DNA of 64,000 bases from DASUBV01 sp963822485 (GTDB lineage: Bacteria > Actinomycetota > Actinomycetes > Streptosporangiales > Streptosporangiaceae): the NCBI GenBank assembly GCA_963822485.1, contig CAWGHW010000011.1, forward strand, positions 62,001-126,000. The letters run 5' to 3'. Below, piece after piece: positions 15,868-24,973 of the stretch. The position numbers and the translations under genes were made by a program. The first letter of the stretch is position 1. Every line of letters begins with the position of its first letter. Below the pieces are notes generated by a model that searched no databases, was not told the DNA's origin, and saw only the letters and a program-made list of their open reading frames with translations.

Positions 15868-18018
15868 TCAGCCGACCTTGGACTCCTCCGCGACCTTGTC
15901 GGCCAGGTGGGACGGGAGGGGCTCGTGGCGGAGGTAGGAGCGGCTGAACGAGCCCGTGCCGTGCGACATCGAGCGCAGGTCGATGGCGTAGCGGGTGATC
16001 TCCAGCTCGGGGATCTCGGCCTTGACCAGCGTCCGGCCGCCCGGCACCGGCTCGGTGCCCAGCACCCGGCCGCGCCGCGAGGACAGGTCGGACATGACCG
16101 CGCCGACGTAGTCGTCGGCGACCAGCACCGACACCTCGTCCACCGGCTCCAGCAGCAGCACCGGAGCCTTGTCGGCGGCGTCGCGCAGCGCGGCCCGGCC
16201 GGCTTTCTGGAAGGCCATGTCCGAGGAGTCCACTGAGTGCGCCTTGCCGTCGTACAGCGTGCAGCGGATGTCGACGACCGGGTAGCCGGCCAGCACGCCC
16301 TGCTCCATCTGCGAGCGGAGGCCTTTTTCAACCGAGGGGATGAACTGACGCGGTACTACGCCGCCGACGATCTTGTCGACGAACTGGAAGCCCTCGCCGG
16401 AAGTAAGCGGCTCCACCTCGACGTGACAGATGCCGTACTCGCCGTGGCCGCCGGACTGCTTGACGTTCCGGCCCAGTCCCTGCACCTTGCCGCCGAAGGT
16501 CTCACGGAGCTGGACCCGCAGCGGCACGGTCTCCACCCCGACGCTGTAGCGGGTGTTCAGCCGGTCAAGCAGCAGGTCGGCGTGGGCCTCGCCCATGCAC
16601 CACAGCACCAGCTGGCGCGTCTCGGCGTTGTTCTCGAGGCGGAGGGTCGGGTCCTCGGCCACCAGCCGGACCAGGGCCTGCACCATCTTGTCCTCGTCGG
16701 CCTTGGACTTGGCCACGATCGCCACCGGCAGCAGCGGGTCGGGCATGTCCCAGGATTCCATCAGCAGCGGCCGGTCCTTGTCGGACAGCGTGTCCCCGGT
16801 CTCGGCGGTGCTGAGCTTGGCCACGGCGCAGATGTCGCCGGCGACGCACTGCGAGACGGTGCGCTGCAGCTTGCCCAGCGGCGAGGTGATCGCGCCGATG
16901 CGCTCGTCCAGGTCGTGGTCGGCGTGTCCGCGCTCGGCCCGGCCGTGGCCGGAGACGTGCACGGTGGCGTCGGGGCGCAGCGTGCCCGAGAACACCCGGA
17001 CCAGGCTGATCCGGCCCACGTAGGGGTCGGAGACGGTCTTGACGACCTCGGCCACCAGCGGCCCGGCCGGGTCGGAGGTCAGGCCGCTGACGGGCTTGCC
17101 GTCGACCGTGGTGACGACCGGCAGCGGGTGCTCGGCGGGGGCGGGGAACGCCTGGGTCATGACCTCGAGCAGTTCCTCCAGGCCGATGCCCTGCGGCGAG
17201 GCGACCGCCAGCACCGGGTAGAAGGTGCCGCGGGCGACGGCGGTCTCCAGGTCGTCGATCAGCACCTTGGGGTCGATCTCCTCGCCGGACAGGTACCTGT
17301 CCATGAGGGACTCGTCCTCGCTCTCCTGGATGACCGACTCGATGAGCGCGGACCTGGCCTCGGCCACCTGGTCGGCGTCCCCGGCCTCGATGTCGCGCTC
17401 GGCGCGGCTGCCGCCTGAGTAGTCATAGAAGCGCTCGGACAGCAGGCCGATCAGGCCGCGCACGCCGCCGTCGCCGTCCGAGACGGGCAGGTACAGCGGG
17501 GCCACCGCGTCGCCGAACGCGTCCCGGCAGGCGGCCAGCGCCTCGTCGAAGTCGCCGCGCTGGTGGTCGACCTTGGTGATGACGACGGCACGGGGCGTCC
17601 CGGCCTTGGCGCATTCCTCCCACAGCATCCGGGTCAGGCCGTCCACGCCGTCGGCGGCCGAGACGGTGAACAGGGCGGCGTCGGCGGCCCGCAGCCCGGC
17701 GCGCAGGTCGCCGGTGAAGTCGGCGTAGCCGGGGGTGTCCAGGAGGTTGACCTTGACCCCCGCGTGCTCGAACGGGACGAGCGTGAGGTTCACCGAGCGC
17801 TGCTGCCTGACCTCGACCTCGTCGAAGTCGCTGGCCGTGGTCCCGTCCTCCACCCGGCCCTGCCGCTGGATGGTGCCGGTGACGGCCAGCAGCGCCTCGG
17901 CCAGCGTTGTCTTTCCTGCCCCTGAGTGGCCGACCAGCACCACGTTCCGCACGTGATCGGGCTGGTCGGCCGTCGGTGCCTTGCCGGCGGCTCCAGTGGC
18001 ATGGGTCTTGTCCGCCAT
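15868..18018 (-). CDS. Elongation factor G-like protein (EF-G2)
   Basis: A 716-residue translational GTPase of the EF-G2 subgroup that actinobacteria carry beside canonical FusA. G1 is GHSGAGKTT, G3 is DTPGYADF and G4 is TKVD (canonical NKxD altered). EF-G domains II-V follow, ending with RSYLRHEPLPSHLADKVAEE. There is no neighbouring rpsL/rpsG/tuf as for the main EF-G. Its role is not settled in the family; a mycobacterial homologue lacks full translocase activity. ATG start with GAGGAGG ten bases upstream. Intact. Confidence 0.92.
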   Translation of the reverse strand: MADKTHATGAAGKAPTADQPDHVRNVVLVGHSGAGKTTLAEALLAVTGTIQRQGRVEDGTTASDFDEVEVRQQRSVNLTLVPFEHAGVKVNLLDTPGYADFTGDLRAGLRAADAALFTVSAADGVDGLTRMLWEECAKAGTPRAVVITKVDHQRGDFDEALAACRDAFGDAVAPLYLPVSDGDGGVRGLIGLLSERFYDYSGGSRAERDIEAGDADQVAEARSALIESVIQESEDESLMDRYLSGEEIDPKVLIDDLETAVARGTFYPVLAVASPQGIGLEELLEVMTQAFPAPAEHPLPVVTTVDGKPVSGLTSDPAGPLVAEVVKTVSDPYVGRISLVRVFSGTLRPDATVHVSGHGRAERGHADHDLDERIGAITSPLGKLQRTVSQCVAGDICAVAKLSTAETGDTLSDKDRPLLMESWDMPDPLLPVAIVAKSKADEDKMVQALVRLVAEDPTLRLENNAETRQLVLWCMGEAHADLLLDRLNTRYSVGVETVPLRVQLRETFGGKVQGLGRNVKQSGGHGEYGICHVEVEPLTSGEGFQFVDKIVGGVVPRQFIPSVEKGLRSQMEQGVLAGYPVVDIRCTLYDGKAHSVDSSDMAFQKAGRAALRDAADKAPVLLLEPVDEVSVLVADDYVGAVMSDLSSRRGRVLGTEPVPGGRTLVKAEIPELEITRYAIDLRSMSHGTGSFSRSYLRHEPLPSHLADKVAEESKVG

Positions 18019-18179
18019 ACGCGTCGCCTCCTCGCGTCGTTTGGCTGCTGCACGACCAGCCTTTACCTCCTGGCCACGCCATCACAAGACCCAGTGCGTA
18101 ATCATGGGGAGAGTTGTGGTATGTCCCTGACCTCCGCCATCCCCGGTCAGCCCCCGGGCAGCCACAGGTCAGCCCCAGG

Positions 18180-18839
18180 TCAGCCCCGGCCCAGTTCCCC
18201 GATGACCTCGGGGGTCAGCCCGGCCAGGCCGGGCAGCACGACCGCGGCCAGGGCCAGGGCATCCGGTCCGGGCGGGTAGCGGGGGTGCGGGACAGCCACG
18301 ACGGCCAGGCCAGCGGCCGCGGCCGAGCGCAGCCCGTTGGCCGAGTCCTCGATGGCCGCGCCGCGCCGCGGGTCGATGCCCAGCGCGCCCGACACGGCCA
18401 GGTAGACGTCCGGAGCCGGCTTGCCGCGCGGCACCCGCTCGGTGGACATGGTCGCGGCGAATGACCCGGCCAGCCCGGCCTGGTCGAGCACGGTCTCGAT
18501 CAGCGCCGGCGGCGAGGAGCTGGCCAGCCCGAGCGGCCAGCGGGCGGCCAGGCCGCGCACGGCCTCGACGGCGCCGGGCAGCAGCGGCAGGTGCTGCCGG
18601 TAGCGGTCGGCCATCTGCCCGATCACCAGGGCCGCCACCTGGTCCGGCGGCAGGTTCACGCCCAGGCCCTCGGCCAGGTAGCGGGCCCACTCCCGGGTGC
18701 TCATGCCCATCAGGCGCTGCTGGGCGTCGTCCGCCCAGTGCCCGCCGTGCTCGGCGACCACCTGCCGGCGCACCTGCTCCCAGACCGGCTCGGAATCGAT
18801 CAGGACGCCATCAAGGTCAAAAATCACCGCCTGGATCAC
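18180..18839 (-). CDS. HAD-superfamily phosphatase (beta-PGM / DOG-like)
   Basis: A 219-residue HAD hydrolase. Motif I is VIFDLDGVLIDSE, with nucleophile and acid Asp. Then LASSSPP (motif II), GKPAPDVYL (motif III Lys) and AIEDSANGLRSA (motif IV acidic pair). The cap domain is the small helical type seen in phosphoglucomutase or sugar-phosphate phosphatases; substrate unknown. The GTG at 18837-18839 is preferred since GGAGGG lies seven bases upstream. An in-frame ATG at 18854 is the alternative. Divergent from the DedA gene. Confidence 0.85.
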   Translation of the reverse strand: MIQAVIFDLDGVLIDSEPVWEQVRRQVVAEHGGHWADDAQQRLMGMSTREWARYLAEGLGVNLPPDQVAALVIGQMADRYRQHLPLLPGAVEAVRGLAARWPLGLASSSPPALIETVLDQAGLAGSFAATMSTERVPRGKPAPDVYLAVSGALGIDPRRGAAIEDSANGLRSAAAAGLAVVAVPHPRYPPGPDALALAAVVLPGLAGLTPEVIGELGRG

Positions 18840-18954
18840 GGAAATACCCTCCATCGGACGGTCTCGCTTGGGCAACATCGGGTGCCATGTCAGTTTGTGC
18901 CTTATCGCCACGGGGATCACTCGAGGTGAGTGTTCATTGCCGGATGGTGCCCGG

Positions 18955-19812
18955 ATGAGCGTGCTGAACCCGCCCGAGGCGGCAGCGGTGCTGCCCAGGG
19001 GGGACGACCCCCCTAGCCCCCCCGCGCCGTCTGGCGGCAAGGCGAGAGCCGCGCCGCCGCAGACGTCCGCGCACCAGGCACGGTGGCGGCCGTGGCACGG
19101 CCGGCCTCGGGCCCGCGACGTGGTGTGCTGCCTGATGATCGGGGTCAGCGCGGTCTACGCGGTCGCGATGATCCCGCTCACGCCCGAGCTCATCGCCAGC
19201 CATCCGCTGCTGCTGGAACTGCTGTCGGGCAGCAACTCGGCCATCGTGGCCGCGGGCTCGTTCGCGGCCGTGCACGGCCAGGCGCGGCTGATCATGGTCG
19301 TCGGCGCCGCCCTGCCCGGCATGCTGCGCTTTGACTGGGTGATCTGGTGGGCGGGGCGGCTGTGGGGCCGCCGGGTGGTGGAGAAGCTGGGCAGCCACAG
19401 CCCGCGGACCGCGGCCGTGGCGGGCGCGGCCGAGCGCCAGGGCACCCGCTTCCTCCGCCCGGCCGTGCTGCTCTCGGCCCTCCTGCCGGTGTCCGGCGCG
19501 CCGGTCTACGCGGCGGCGGGCTGGGTCGGCCTGCCGCTGGTCACGTTCGTGATCCTGGACGCCATCGGCTGCGCGGCCTGGGCCACGCTGCTGGCCATCT
19601 GCGGCTATCTGCTCGGCGCGCGGGGCGTGGCCGCCGCTGACCTGGTGGCCAGGTACGCGGTCGCGTCCATCGCGGTGCTGCTGGTGCTGGCGATCGCCCC
19701 GCACCTGTGGCACGCCCGGCCGGCCCGCCGGCGCTCGCCGGCCCCCGCGGAGCCGGACGGATTTCCCGGCCACCTGGATTTCTCAGTGAATACCACTGAA
19801 ACATCCATGTGA
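18955..19812 (+). CDS. DedA-family (VTT domain) membrane protein
   Basis: A 285-residue integral membrane protein. After a Pro-rich cytoplasmic N-terminus come several hydrophobic segments (VVCCLMIGVSAVYAVAMI, LIMVVGAALPGMLRF, LLSALLPVSGAPVYAAAGWV, FVILDAIGCAAWATLLAIC, ASIAVLLVLAIAP). The central part resembles the DedA/VTT fold (GxxxGR-like FDWVIWWAGRLWG and the re-entrant FLRP...PVSGAP loop). The family is linked to lipid flipping and envelope homeostasis. It lies just upstream of phospholipid genes. ATG start, with weak Shine-Dalgarno. Confidence 0.72.
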   Translation: MSVLNPPEAAAVLPRGDDPPSPPAPSGGKARAAPPQTSAHQARWRPWHGRPRARDVVCCLMIGVSAVYAVAMIPLTPELIASHPLLLELLSGSNSAIVAAGSFAAVHGQARLIMVVGAALPGMLRFDWVIWWAGRLWGRRVVEKLGSHSPRTAAVAGAAERQGTRFLRPAVLLSALLPVSGAPVYAAAGWVGLPLVTFVILDAIGCAAWATLLAICGYLLGARGVAAADLVARYAVASIAVLLVLAIAPHLWHARPARRRSPAPAEPDGFPGHLDFSVNTTETSM

Positions 19813-19866
19813 ACGTGAATGGCACTCTCTAGACCCCGCGCCGACCGCCAGTAGGATCAAGCCGCC

Positions 19867-20532
19867 ATGCTCAATAAGCTGCGACCGGCGCTGTCCCGGG
19901 TGCTGACGCCGGTCGGCCACGCCCTGGCGCGGACGCCGCTGACCCCGAACGCGATCACCATCATCGGCACGATCGGCGTGGCGGCCGGGGCGCTCGCGCT
20001 GTTCCCCGGCGGGCACCTGTTCGCCGGCACCGTGGTGTGCACGGTGTTCGTGCTGTTCGACATGTTCGACGGCGCGCTGGCCCGGGTGAAGGGGACCAGC
20101 GGCAAGTTCGGCGCGTTCCTGGACTCGACCCTGGACCGGGTCGCCGACGCGGCCATCTTCAGCGGCCTGGCCTGCTACTACGTGCTCCAGGGGCCGAGCA
20201 CTAACAACCGAATCCTGGCCGGGGTGGCGCTGTTCTGCCTGGTGGCCGGGGCCCTGGTGTCTTACGCGAAGGCCCGCGCCCAGGGCCTGGGGCTGCGCTG
20301 CGACGCCGGCATCGCCGAGCGGCCCGAGCGCATGGTGACCATCCTGGTCGCCTCGGGCCTGTACGGCCTGGGCGTGCCGTTCATCCTGCCGATCGGGCTG
20401 TGGCTGCTGGCCGCGGCGAGCGCGTTCACCTTCGGGCAGCGCGTCGTGGCGGTGCATCAGTCCGCCGCGGCGGACGCGGCCGGCGCAGCCGCCCCGGCGG
20501 ACGTGGCCGGCGCAGCGGGAGATGACGGGTGA
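19867..20532 (+). CDS. pgsA: Phosphatidylinositol phosphate synthase (CDP-alcohol phosphotransferase)
   Basis: Condenses CDP-diacylglycerol with inositol-phosphate, the first step toward phosphatidylinositol and PIMs. The full family signature D-x2-DG-x2-AR-x8-G-x3-D-x3-D is present in FDMFDGALARVKGT ... GAFLDSTLDRVAD. About six membrane spans; the C-terminus is an Ala-rich tail. The identity as the PI-phosphate synthase rather than PG-phosphate synthase comes from the pgsA-acyltransferase-pimA order shared with mycobacteria. Its stop overlaps the next start (GTGA). Confidence 0.92.
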   Translation: MLNKLRPALSRVLTPVGHALARTPLTPNAITIIGTIGVAAGALALFPGGHLFAGTVVCTVFVLFDMFDGALARVKGTSGKFGAFLDSTLDRVADAAIFSGLACYYVLQGPSTNNRILAGVALFCLVAGALVSYAKARAQGLGLRCDAGIAERPERMVTILVASGLYGLGVPFILPIGLWLLAAASAFTFGQRVVAVHQSAAADAAGAAAPADVAGAAGDDG

Positions 20533-21542
20533 GCGGCCGGCTCTCCGGCCGGCTGGCCAGCGCCGGGTACGCACTGGGCTGGTCGCTGATCTGCCGCCTG
20601 CCCGAGTCGCTGGCGGCGAGCCTGTTCCGGGGCTTCGCCGACATCGCCTGGCGCCGCCAGGGGCCCAGCGTGCAAGTGCTGGAGGGCAACCTGTGGCGCG
20701 TGCTGGGCCCGGACGCCACCGGGGCCGACGTCCGCGCGGTATCGCGGGAATCAATGCGGTCATATGCGCGCTACTGGCTAGAAGTGTTCCGGCTCCCCGT
20801 GATCCCGGTGGAGCGGCTGAACGAGGGGATGCGGGATGTCGGCCATGTCTCGGCCGCGTTCGAGAGCCTGGCCCAGGGCCGGGGCGTCATCTTCGCGCTG
20901 CCGCACATGGGGAACTGGGACCAGGCCGGGGCATGGATCATCGGCCAGGGGGCAGGCTCTTTTACCACGGTCATGGAGCGCCTGGAGCCCGAGTCCCTGT
21001 ACCAGCGGTTCGTCGCGTTCCGTGAGGGACTGGGCATGGAGGTGCTACCTGCCAGCGGCGGAGGCAAGCCATTCGCCATACTGGCCAGAAGGCTTCAGGC
21101 GGGCAAGCTTGTCTGCCTGCCGTGTGACCGGGACGTGACCGGTCATGGCATCGAGGTCGACTTCTTCGGCGAGAAGGCCCGGATGGCGCCCGGACCGGCG
21201 GCGCTGGCCGCCGAGACCGGCGCGGCGCTCATGCCGGTGGTCTTGTGGTTCGAGGGCGAAGGCTGGGGCGTGGACGTCGGCGCGGAGATTCCGGTGCCGG
21301 ACGAGGATGAGCTGGGTGACAGGAAGGAGCGCGTGGTCGCGATGACACAGCAGCTCGCGCGCTTCTTCGAGGCGGGAATCCGGGAGCACCCGCAGGACTG
21401 GCACATGCTCCAGCGGGTGTTCACCGCCGACCTGGACCCGGAGCGGCTGGCCCGGGCCGAGCAGCGGGCGGCCGAGCAGCGGGCGGCCGAGCAGGCCGAT
21501 CAGCGGGGCGACGACCCCTTCCTCCCGGCGGGCAGCGGATGA
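20529..21542 (+). CDS. Phosphatidylinositol mannoside acyltransferase
   Basis: Acylates the mannose of PIM1/PIM2 at the inner membrane face (mycobacterial PatA, Rv2611c). Shows the lysophospholipid acyltransferase HX4D-type motif in LPHMGNWDQAG, plus CLPCDRDVTGHGIEVDFFG and APGPAALAAETGAALMPV. The C-terminal tail is a run of RAAEQ repeats. GTG start overlapping the pgsA stop; its own stop overlaps pimA (ATGA), so translation of all three is coupled. Length 337 is normal. Confidence 0.92.
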   Translation: MSGRLSGRLASAGYALGWSLICRLPESLAASLFRGFADIAWRRQGPSVQVLEGNLWRVLGPDATGADVRAVSRESMRSYARYWLEVFRLPVIPVERLNEGMRDVGHVSAAFESLAQGRGVIFALPHMGNWDQAGAWIIGQGAGSFTTVMERLEPESLYQRFVAFREGLGMEVLPASGGGKPFAILARRLQAGKLVCLPCDRDVTGHGIEVDFFGEKARMAPGPAALAAETGAALMPVVLWFEGEGWGVDVGAEIPVPDEDELGDRKERVVAMTQQLARFFEAGIREHPQDWHMLQRVFTADLDPERLARAEQRAAEQRAAEQADQRGDDPFLPAGSG

Positions 21543-22669
21543 GAATCGGCCTGGTCTGCCCGTACACCTGGGATGTTCCCGGCGGGGTGCAAGAGCACGT
21601 CCGCGGGCTGGCCGACGCCCTCATCGACCTCGGGCACCACGTGTCGGTCATCGCCCCGGCCGACGTCGACGAGCACCTGGAGCCGGACTACGTCGTGCCC
21701 GCCGGGCGCGCGGTGCCGGTGCCCTACAACGGCTCGGTGGCCCGGCTCTCGTTCGGCTTCCTGTCCGCGGGCCGGGTGCGCCGCTGGCTCAAGGAGGGCG
21801 ACTTCGACGTCGTCCACGTGCACGAGCCCGCCGCGCCCAGCCTGTCGCTGCTGGCCTGCTGGGTCGCCGACGGGCCGATCGTGGCCACGGTGCACACGGC
21901 CATGCCGCGCTCCCGCGCGATGCACGCCGCGCAGCCCATCCTGGCCACGGCGCTGGAGAAGATCAGCGGCCGGATCGCGGTCTCCGAGGCGGCCCGCACC
22001 ACGCTGGTCGAGCACCTGGGCGGGGACGCGGTGCTGATCCCCAACGGCGTGTCGGTGCGGCGCTTCGAGAAGGCCGACCCGCTGCCCGGCTGGCCCGGCG
22101 AGGGCGGCACGCTGGGCTTCCTGGGCCGGATGGACGAGCCGCGCAAGGGCCTGCCCATCCTGCTGCAGGCCTTCCGGCAGCTGGCCCGGGAGCGGCCCGG
22201 CCTGCGGCTGCTGATCGCCGGCCGGGGCGAGGCCCAGGAGCTGGACCAGCTGCCGCCGGCGGTGCGGGAGCGGGTCGTGCTGCTCGGCCAGGTCAGCGAC
22301 GAGGACAAGGTGCGCGTCTACCACTCGGTGGACGTGTTCTGCGCGCCGAACACCGGCGGCGAGAGCTTCGGCATCGTGCTGGCCGAGGCCATGGCGGCCG
22401 GGTCGCCGATCGTGGCCAGCGACCTGGACGCCTTCAGCCGGGTGCTGCGCGGCGGGCGGGCCGGCGAGCTGTTCGAGAACGGCAACCCCGGCGACCTGGC
22501 CGCCGCCGTGGGCCGGATGCTCGATGACCCGGCCCGGCGGGCCCGGCTGGCCGCGGCCGCCGCGGCCGCGGTGCGCGAGTACGACTGGCCGGTGGTGGCC
22601 CGCGACGTGCTGCGGGTCTACCAGGCGGTGGCGCCCGCCGCCGGGCGGGTGCCCGCCGGGGCGCTATGA
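21539..22669 (+). CDS. pimA: Phosphatidylinositol mannosyltransferase
   Basis: GT-B fold, family GT4 enzyme adding the first mannose from GDP-mannose to phosphatidylinositol. Key segments: GGVQEHVRGLADAL near the N-terminus, VHVHEPAAPSLSLLAC, VLIPNGVSVRRFE, DEPRKGLPILLQAFRQLA and the nucleotide-sugar EX7E region GGESFGIVLAEAMAAG. 376 residues, full length. Third gene of the overlapping pgsA operon; its stop overlaps the next gene (ATGA). Confidence 0.94.
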   Translation: MRIGLVCPYTWDVPGGVQEHVRGLADALIDLGHHVSVIAPADVDEHLEPDYVVPAGRAVPVPYNGSVARLSFGFLSAGRVRRWLKEGDFDVVHVHEPAAPSLSLLACWVADGPIVATVHTAMPRSRAMHAAQPILATALEKISGRIAVSEAARTTLVEHLGGDAVLIPNGVSVRRFEKADPLPGWPGEGGTLGFLGRMDEPRKGLPILLQAFRQLARERPGLRLLIAGRGEAQELDQLPPAVRERVVLLGQVSDEDKVRVYHSVDVFCAPNTGGESFGIVLAEAMAAGSPIVASDLDAFSRVLRGGRAGELFENGNPGDLAAAVGRMLDDPARRARLAAAAAAAVREYDWPVVARDVLRVYQAVAPAAGRVPAGAL

Positions 22670-23232
22670 CCATCATCACCAGCTTTGTCGTCATCGCCGT
22701 CCTGGCCCTGAGCGGGGTCTACGTGTCCTGGCGCGCGGGCCGCCTGGACCGGCTGCACGCGCGCCTGGAGGCGGCCCGCTTCGCCCTGGACGCCGCGCTG
22801 GTCCGGCGCAGCTCGGTGGCGCTGGAGCTGGCCTCCTCGGGGCTGCTCGACCCGGCGACCAGCCTGCTGCTGGCCGAGGCGGCGCACGACGCGCGGGCCG
22901 CGCAGCCCGCCCGCGAGCTGCCCGAGAGCGACCTCACCCGGGCGCTGCGGGCGGTGTTCAGCCAGCCCGAGTTCCGGCCCTCGCTGACCGGCCTGGAGGG
23001 CGCCCAGGAGCTGCTGGCCGAGCTGGAGGGCTCGGCCCACCAGGTCTTCCTGGCCCGCAAGTTCTACAACGACGCGGTCGCGGTGACCCAGGCGGCCCGG
23101 CGCCGCTGGCTGGCCCGGGCGCTGCGGCTGGCCGGGAACGCGGCCATGCCGGAGTTCTTCGAGATCGACGACTCCCTGGTGCCGGCCGGCGGGCCGGACG
23201 CCGAGGCCGACATCCCGCATCTGACCACTTAG
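22666..23232 (+). CDS. Membrane-anchored LemA-like protein, unknown function
   Basis: 188 residues: one N-terminal membrane segment (FVVIAVLALSGVYVSW), then a long helical soluble domain. ARKFYNDAVAVTQAARRRWL and MPEFFEIDD resemble the LemA pattern (YNDAV...; YFE at the end), but similarity is modest. Translationally coupled to pimA by an ATGA overlap, so it belongs to the PIM operon. Conserved position next to pimA is common in streptomycete-like genomes; function not known. Confidence 0.72.
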   Translation: MTIITSFVVIAVLALSGVYVSWRAGRLDRLHARLEAARFALDAALVRRSSVALELASSGLLDPATSLLLAEAAHDARAAQPARELPESDLTRALRAVFSQPEFRPSLTGLEGAQELLAELEGSAHQVFLARKFYNDAVAVTQAARRRWLARALRLAGNAAMPEFFEIDDSLVPAGGPDAEADIPHLTT

Positions 23233-23358
23233 CGCCTGACCCTGAGCGCGCTGACCGCTTAGTGGTCTGCCGCGCCCGGCGCTTACTGGCCATGCAGCCG
23301 GGTCGATCAAGCCCCTACCATGGATTTAGTCATCACAAGCGATCTCAGTGAGGTATCC

Positions 23359-24291
23359 GTGTCTGTCCCGCATTCGACCGAAACCACCAGCGGCACCGCC
23401 GACGCGGGTCCGGAGCGCGGGACCCAGCGCGTCAAGCGCGGCATGGCGGACATGCTCAAGGGCGGCGTGATCATGGACGTCGTGACCCCGGAGCAGGCCA
23501 AGATCGCCGAGGACGCCGGCGCGGTCTCGGTCATGGCGCTGGAACGCGTCCCGGCCGACATCCGGGCCCAGGGCGGCGTGGCCCGGATGAGCGACCCGGA
23601 CATGATCGAGGCGATCATCGCGGCGGTCTCGATCCCGGTCATGGCCAAGTGCCGGATCGGCCACTTCGCCGAGGCCCAGGTGCTCCAGGCCATCGGCGTG
23701 GACTACATCGACGAGTCCGAGGTGCTGACCCCGGCCGACGAGGCCTACCACGTGAACAAGTGGGACTTCACCGTGCCGTTCGTGTGCGGGGCGACCAGCC
23801 TGGGCGAGGCGCTGCGCCGGCTGACCGAGGGCGCGGCCATGATCAGGTCCAAGGGCGAGGCGGGCACCGGCAACGTGGTCGAGGCGACCCGGCACATGCG
23901 CAGCATCCGCGGGGAGATCGGCCGGCTCGGCACCCTGTCCCCGGAGGAGCTGTTCGGCGCGGCCAAGGACCTCCAGGCCCCCTACGACCTGGTGGCCGAG
24001 GTCGCGGCGGCGGGCCAGCTGCCGGTGGTGCTGTTCACCGCGGGCGGCATCGCCACCCCGGCCGACGCCGCGATGATGATGCAGCTCGGCGCGGACGGCG
24101 TCTTCGTGGGCTCGGGCATCTTCAAGTCCGGCGACCCGGCGGCCCGCGCCGCCGCGATCGTGAAGGCGACCACCTTCCACGACGACCCCGACGTGGTGGC
24201 CAAGGTGTCGCGCGGCCTGGGCGAGCCGATGGTGGGCATCAACGTGGACACCCTGCCGCCCGAGCAGCGCTACGCCGGCCGCGGCTGGTAG
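23359..24291 (+). CDS. pdxS: Pyridoxal 5'-phosphate synthase subunit PdxS
   Basis: Makes PLP from ribose 5-phosphate, glyceraldehyde 3-phosphate and ammonia supplied by PdxT. A TIM barrel with GGVIMDVVTPEQAKIAEDAG, the Schiff-base Lys in MAKCRIGHF, and the second Lys region MIRSKGEAGTGNVVEATRH are all present. 310 residues from the GTG at 23359, chosen because GAGG lies five bases upstream. An earlier ATG (23320) adds 13 non-homologous residues. Followed within seven bases by pdxT. Confidence 0.96.
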   Translation: MSVPHSTETTSGTADAGPERGTQRVKRGMADMLKGGVIMDVVTPEQAKIAEDAGAVSVMALERVPADIRAQGGVARMSDPDMIEAIIAAVSIPVMAKCRIGHFAEAQVLQAIGVDYIDESEVLTPADEAYHVNKWDFTVPFVCGATSLGEALRRLTEGAAMIRSKGEAGTGNVVEATRHMRSIRGEIGRLGTLSPEELFGAAKDLQAPYDLVAEVAAAGQLPVVLFTAGGIATPADAAMMMQLGADGVFVGSGIFKSGDPAARAAAIVKATTFHDDPDVVAKVSRGLGEPMVGINVDTLPPEQRYAGRGW

Positions 24292-24298
24292 GCGGCCC

Positions 24299-24973
24299 GT
24301 GGCGGAAGGAGCACCGACCGGGAGCCAGACTGGCGGGAACAAGCTTGGCGGGAGCAGGGCTGGCGGGAGCAGGGCTGGCGGAGCGCCGCCCATCGGCGTG
24401 CTCGGCTTGCAGGGGGACGTGGCGGAGCACCTGCGGGCGCTGCGCGAGGTCGGCGCGAGCCCGTCGCTGGTGCGCAGGCCCGCCGAGCTGGACGCGGTGG
24501 CGGGGCTGATCATCCCCGGCGGGGAGTCCACCACCATGTGGAAGCTGGCCGACATCTTCGAGCTGGCCGACCCGCTGCGCAAGCGGATCGCCGAGGGCAT
24601 GCCGGCCTTCGGGTCCTGCGCCGGGATGATCATGCTGGCCGACCGCCTGGCCGACCCGGCCAGCGGCCAGGAGACGCTGGGCGCGATCGACATGACCGTC
24701 CGGCGCAACGCGTTCGGCCGCCAGGTCGACTCGTTCGAGCGTGACCTGGAAATTAACGTCCTGGGCGGGCCGTTGTACCGGGCGGTGTTCATCCGCGCGC
24801 CGTGGGTGGAGCAGACGGGCGACGGGGTTGAGGTTCTCGCGACCGAGCCCGCCACCGGTAGGATCGTCGCCGTCCGCCAGGGTCCGGCGCTCGCGACGGC
24901 ATTTCACCCCGAGCTCACGCCGGACCGGCGTATCCACGAGCTTTTCGTTGACATGGTGAGGGAACGATCATGA
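24299..24973 (+). CDS. pdxT: Pyridoxal 5'-phosphate synthase glutaminase subunit PdxT
   Basis: Glutamine amidotransferase partner of PdxS. Conserved parts: GVLGLQGDVAEHL, PGGESTTM, the nucleophile in GSCAGMIML and the His-Glu pair in AFHPELT. The N-terminus carries a tract with repeated GGS/GGN units (about residues 10-30) encoded by 15-bp tandem repeats, not part of the normal enzyme. GTG start. Its stop overlaps the yebC start (ATGA). Confidence 0.95.
   Translation: MAEGAPTGSQTGGNKLGGSRAGGSRAGGAPPIGVLGLQGDVAEHLRALREVGASPSLVRRPAELDAVAGLIIPGGESTTMWKLADIFELADPLRKRIAEGMPAFGSCAGMIMLADRLADPASGQETLGAIDMTVRRNAFGRQVDSFERDLEINVLGGPLYRAVFIRAPWVEQTGDGVEVLATEPATGRIVAVRQGPALATAFHPELTPDRRIHELFVDMVRERS
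24328..24385 (+). repeat. 15-bp tandem repeat inside pdxT
   Basis: About four imperfect copies of a unit like GCTGGCGGGAGCAGG, in frame, encoding x-GGS-x. The unit is nearly the same as the one inside yebC 1.1 kb away. Confidence 0.85.
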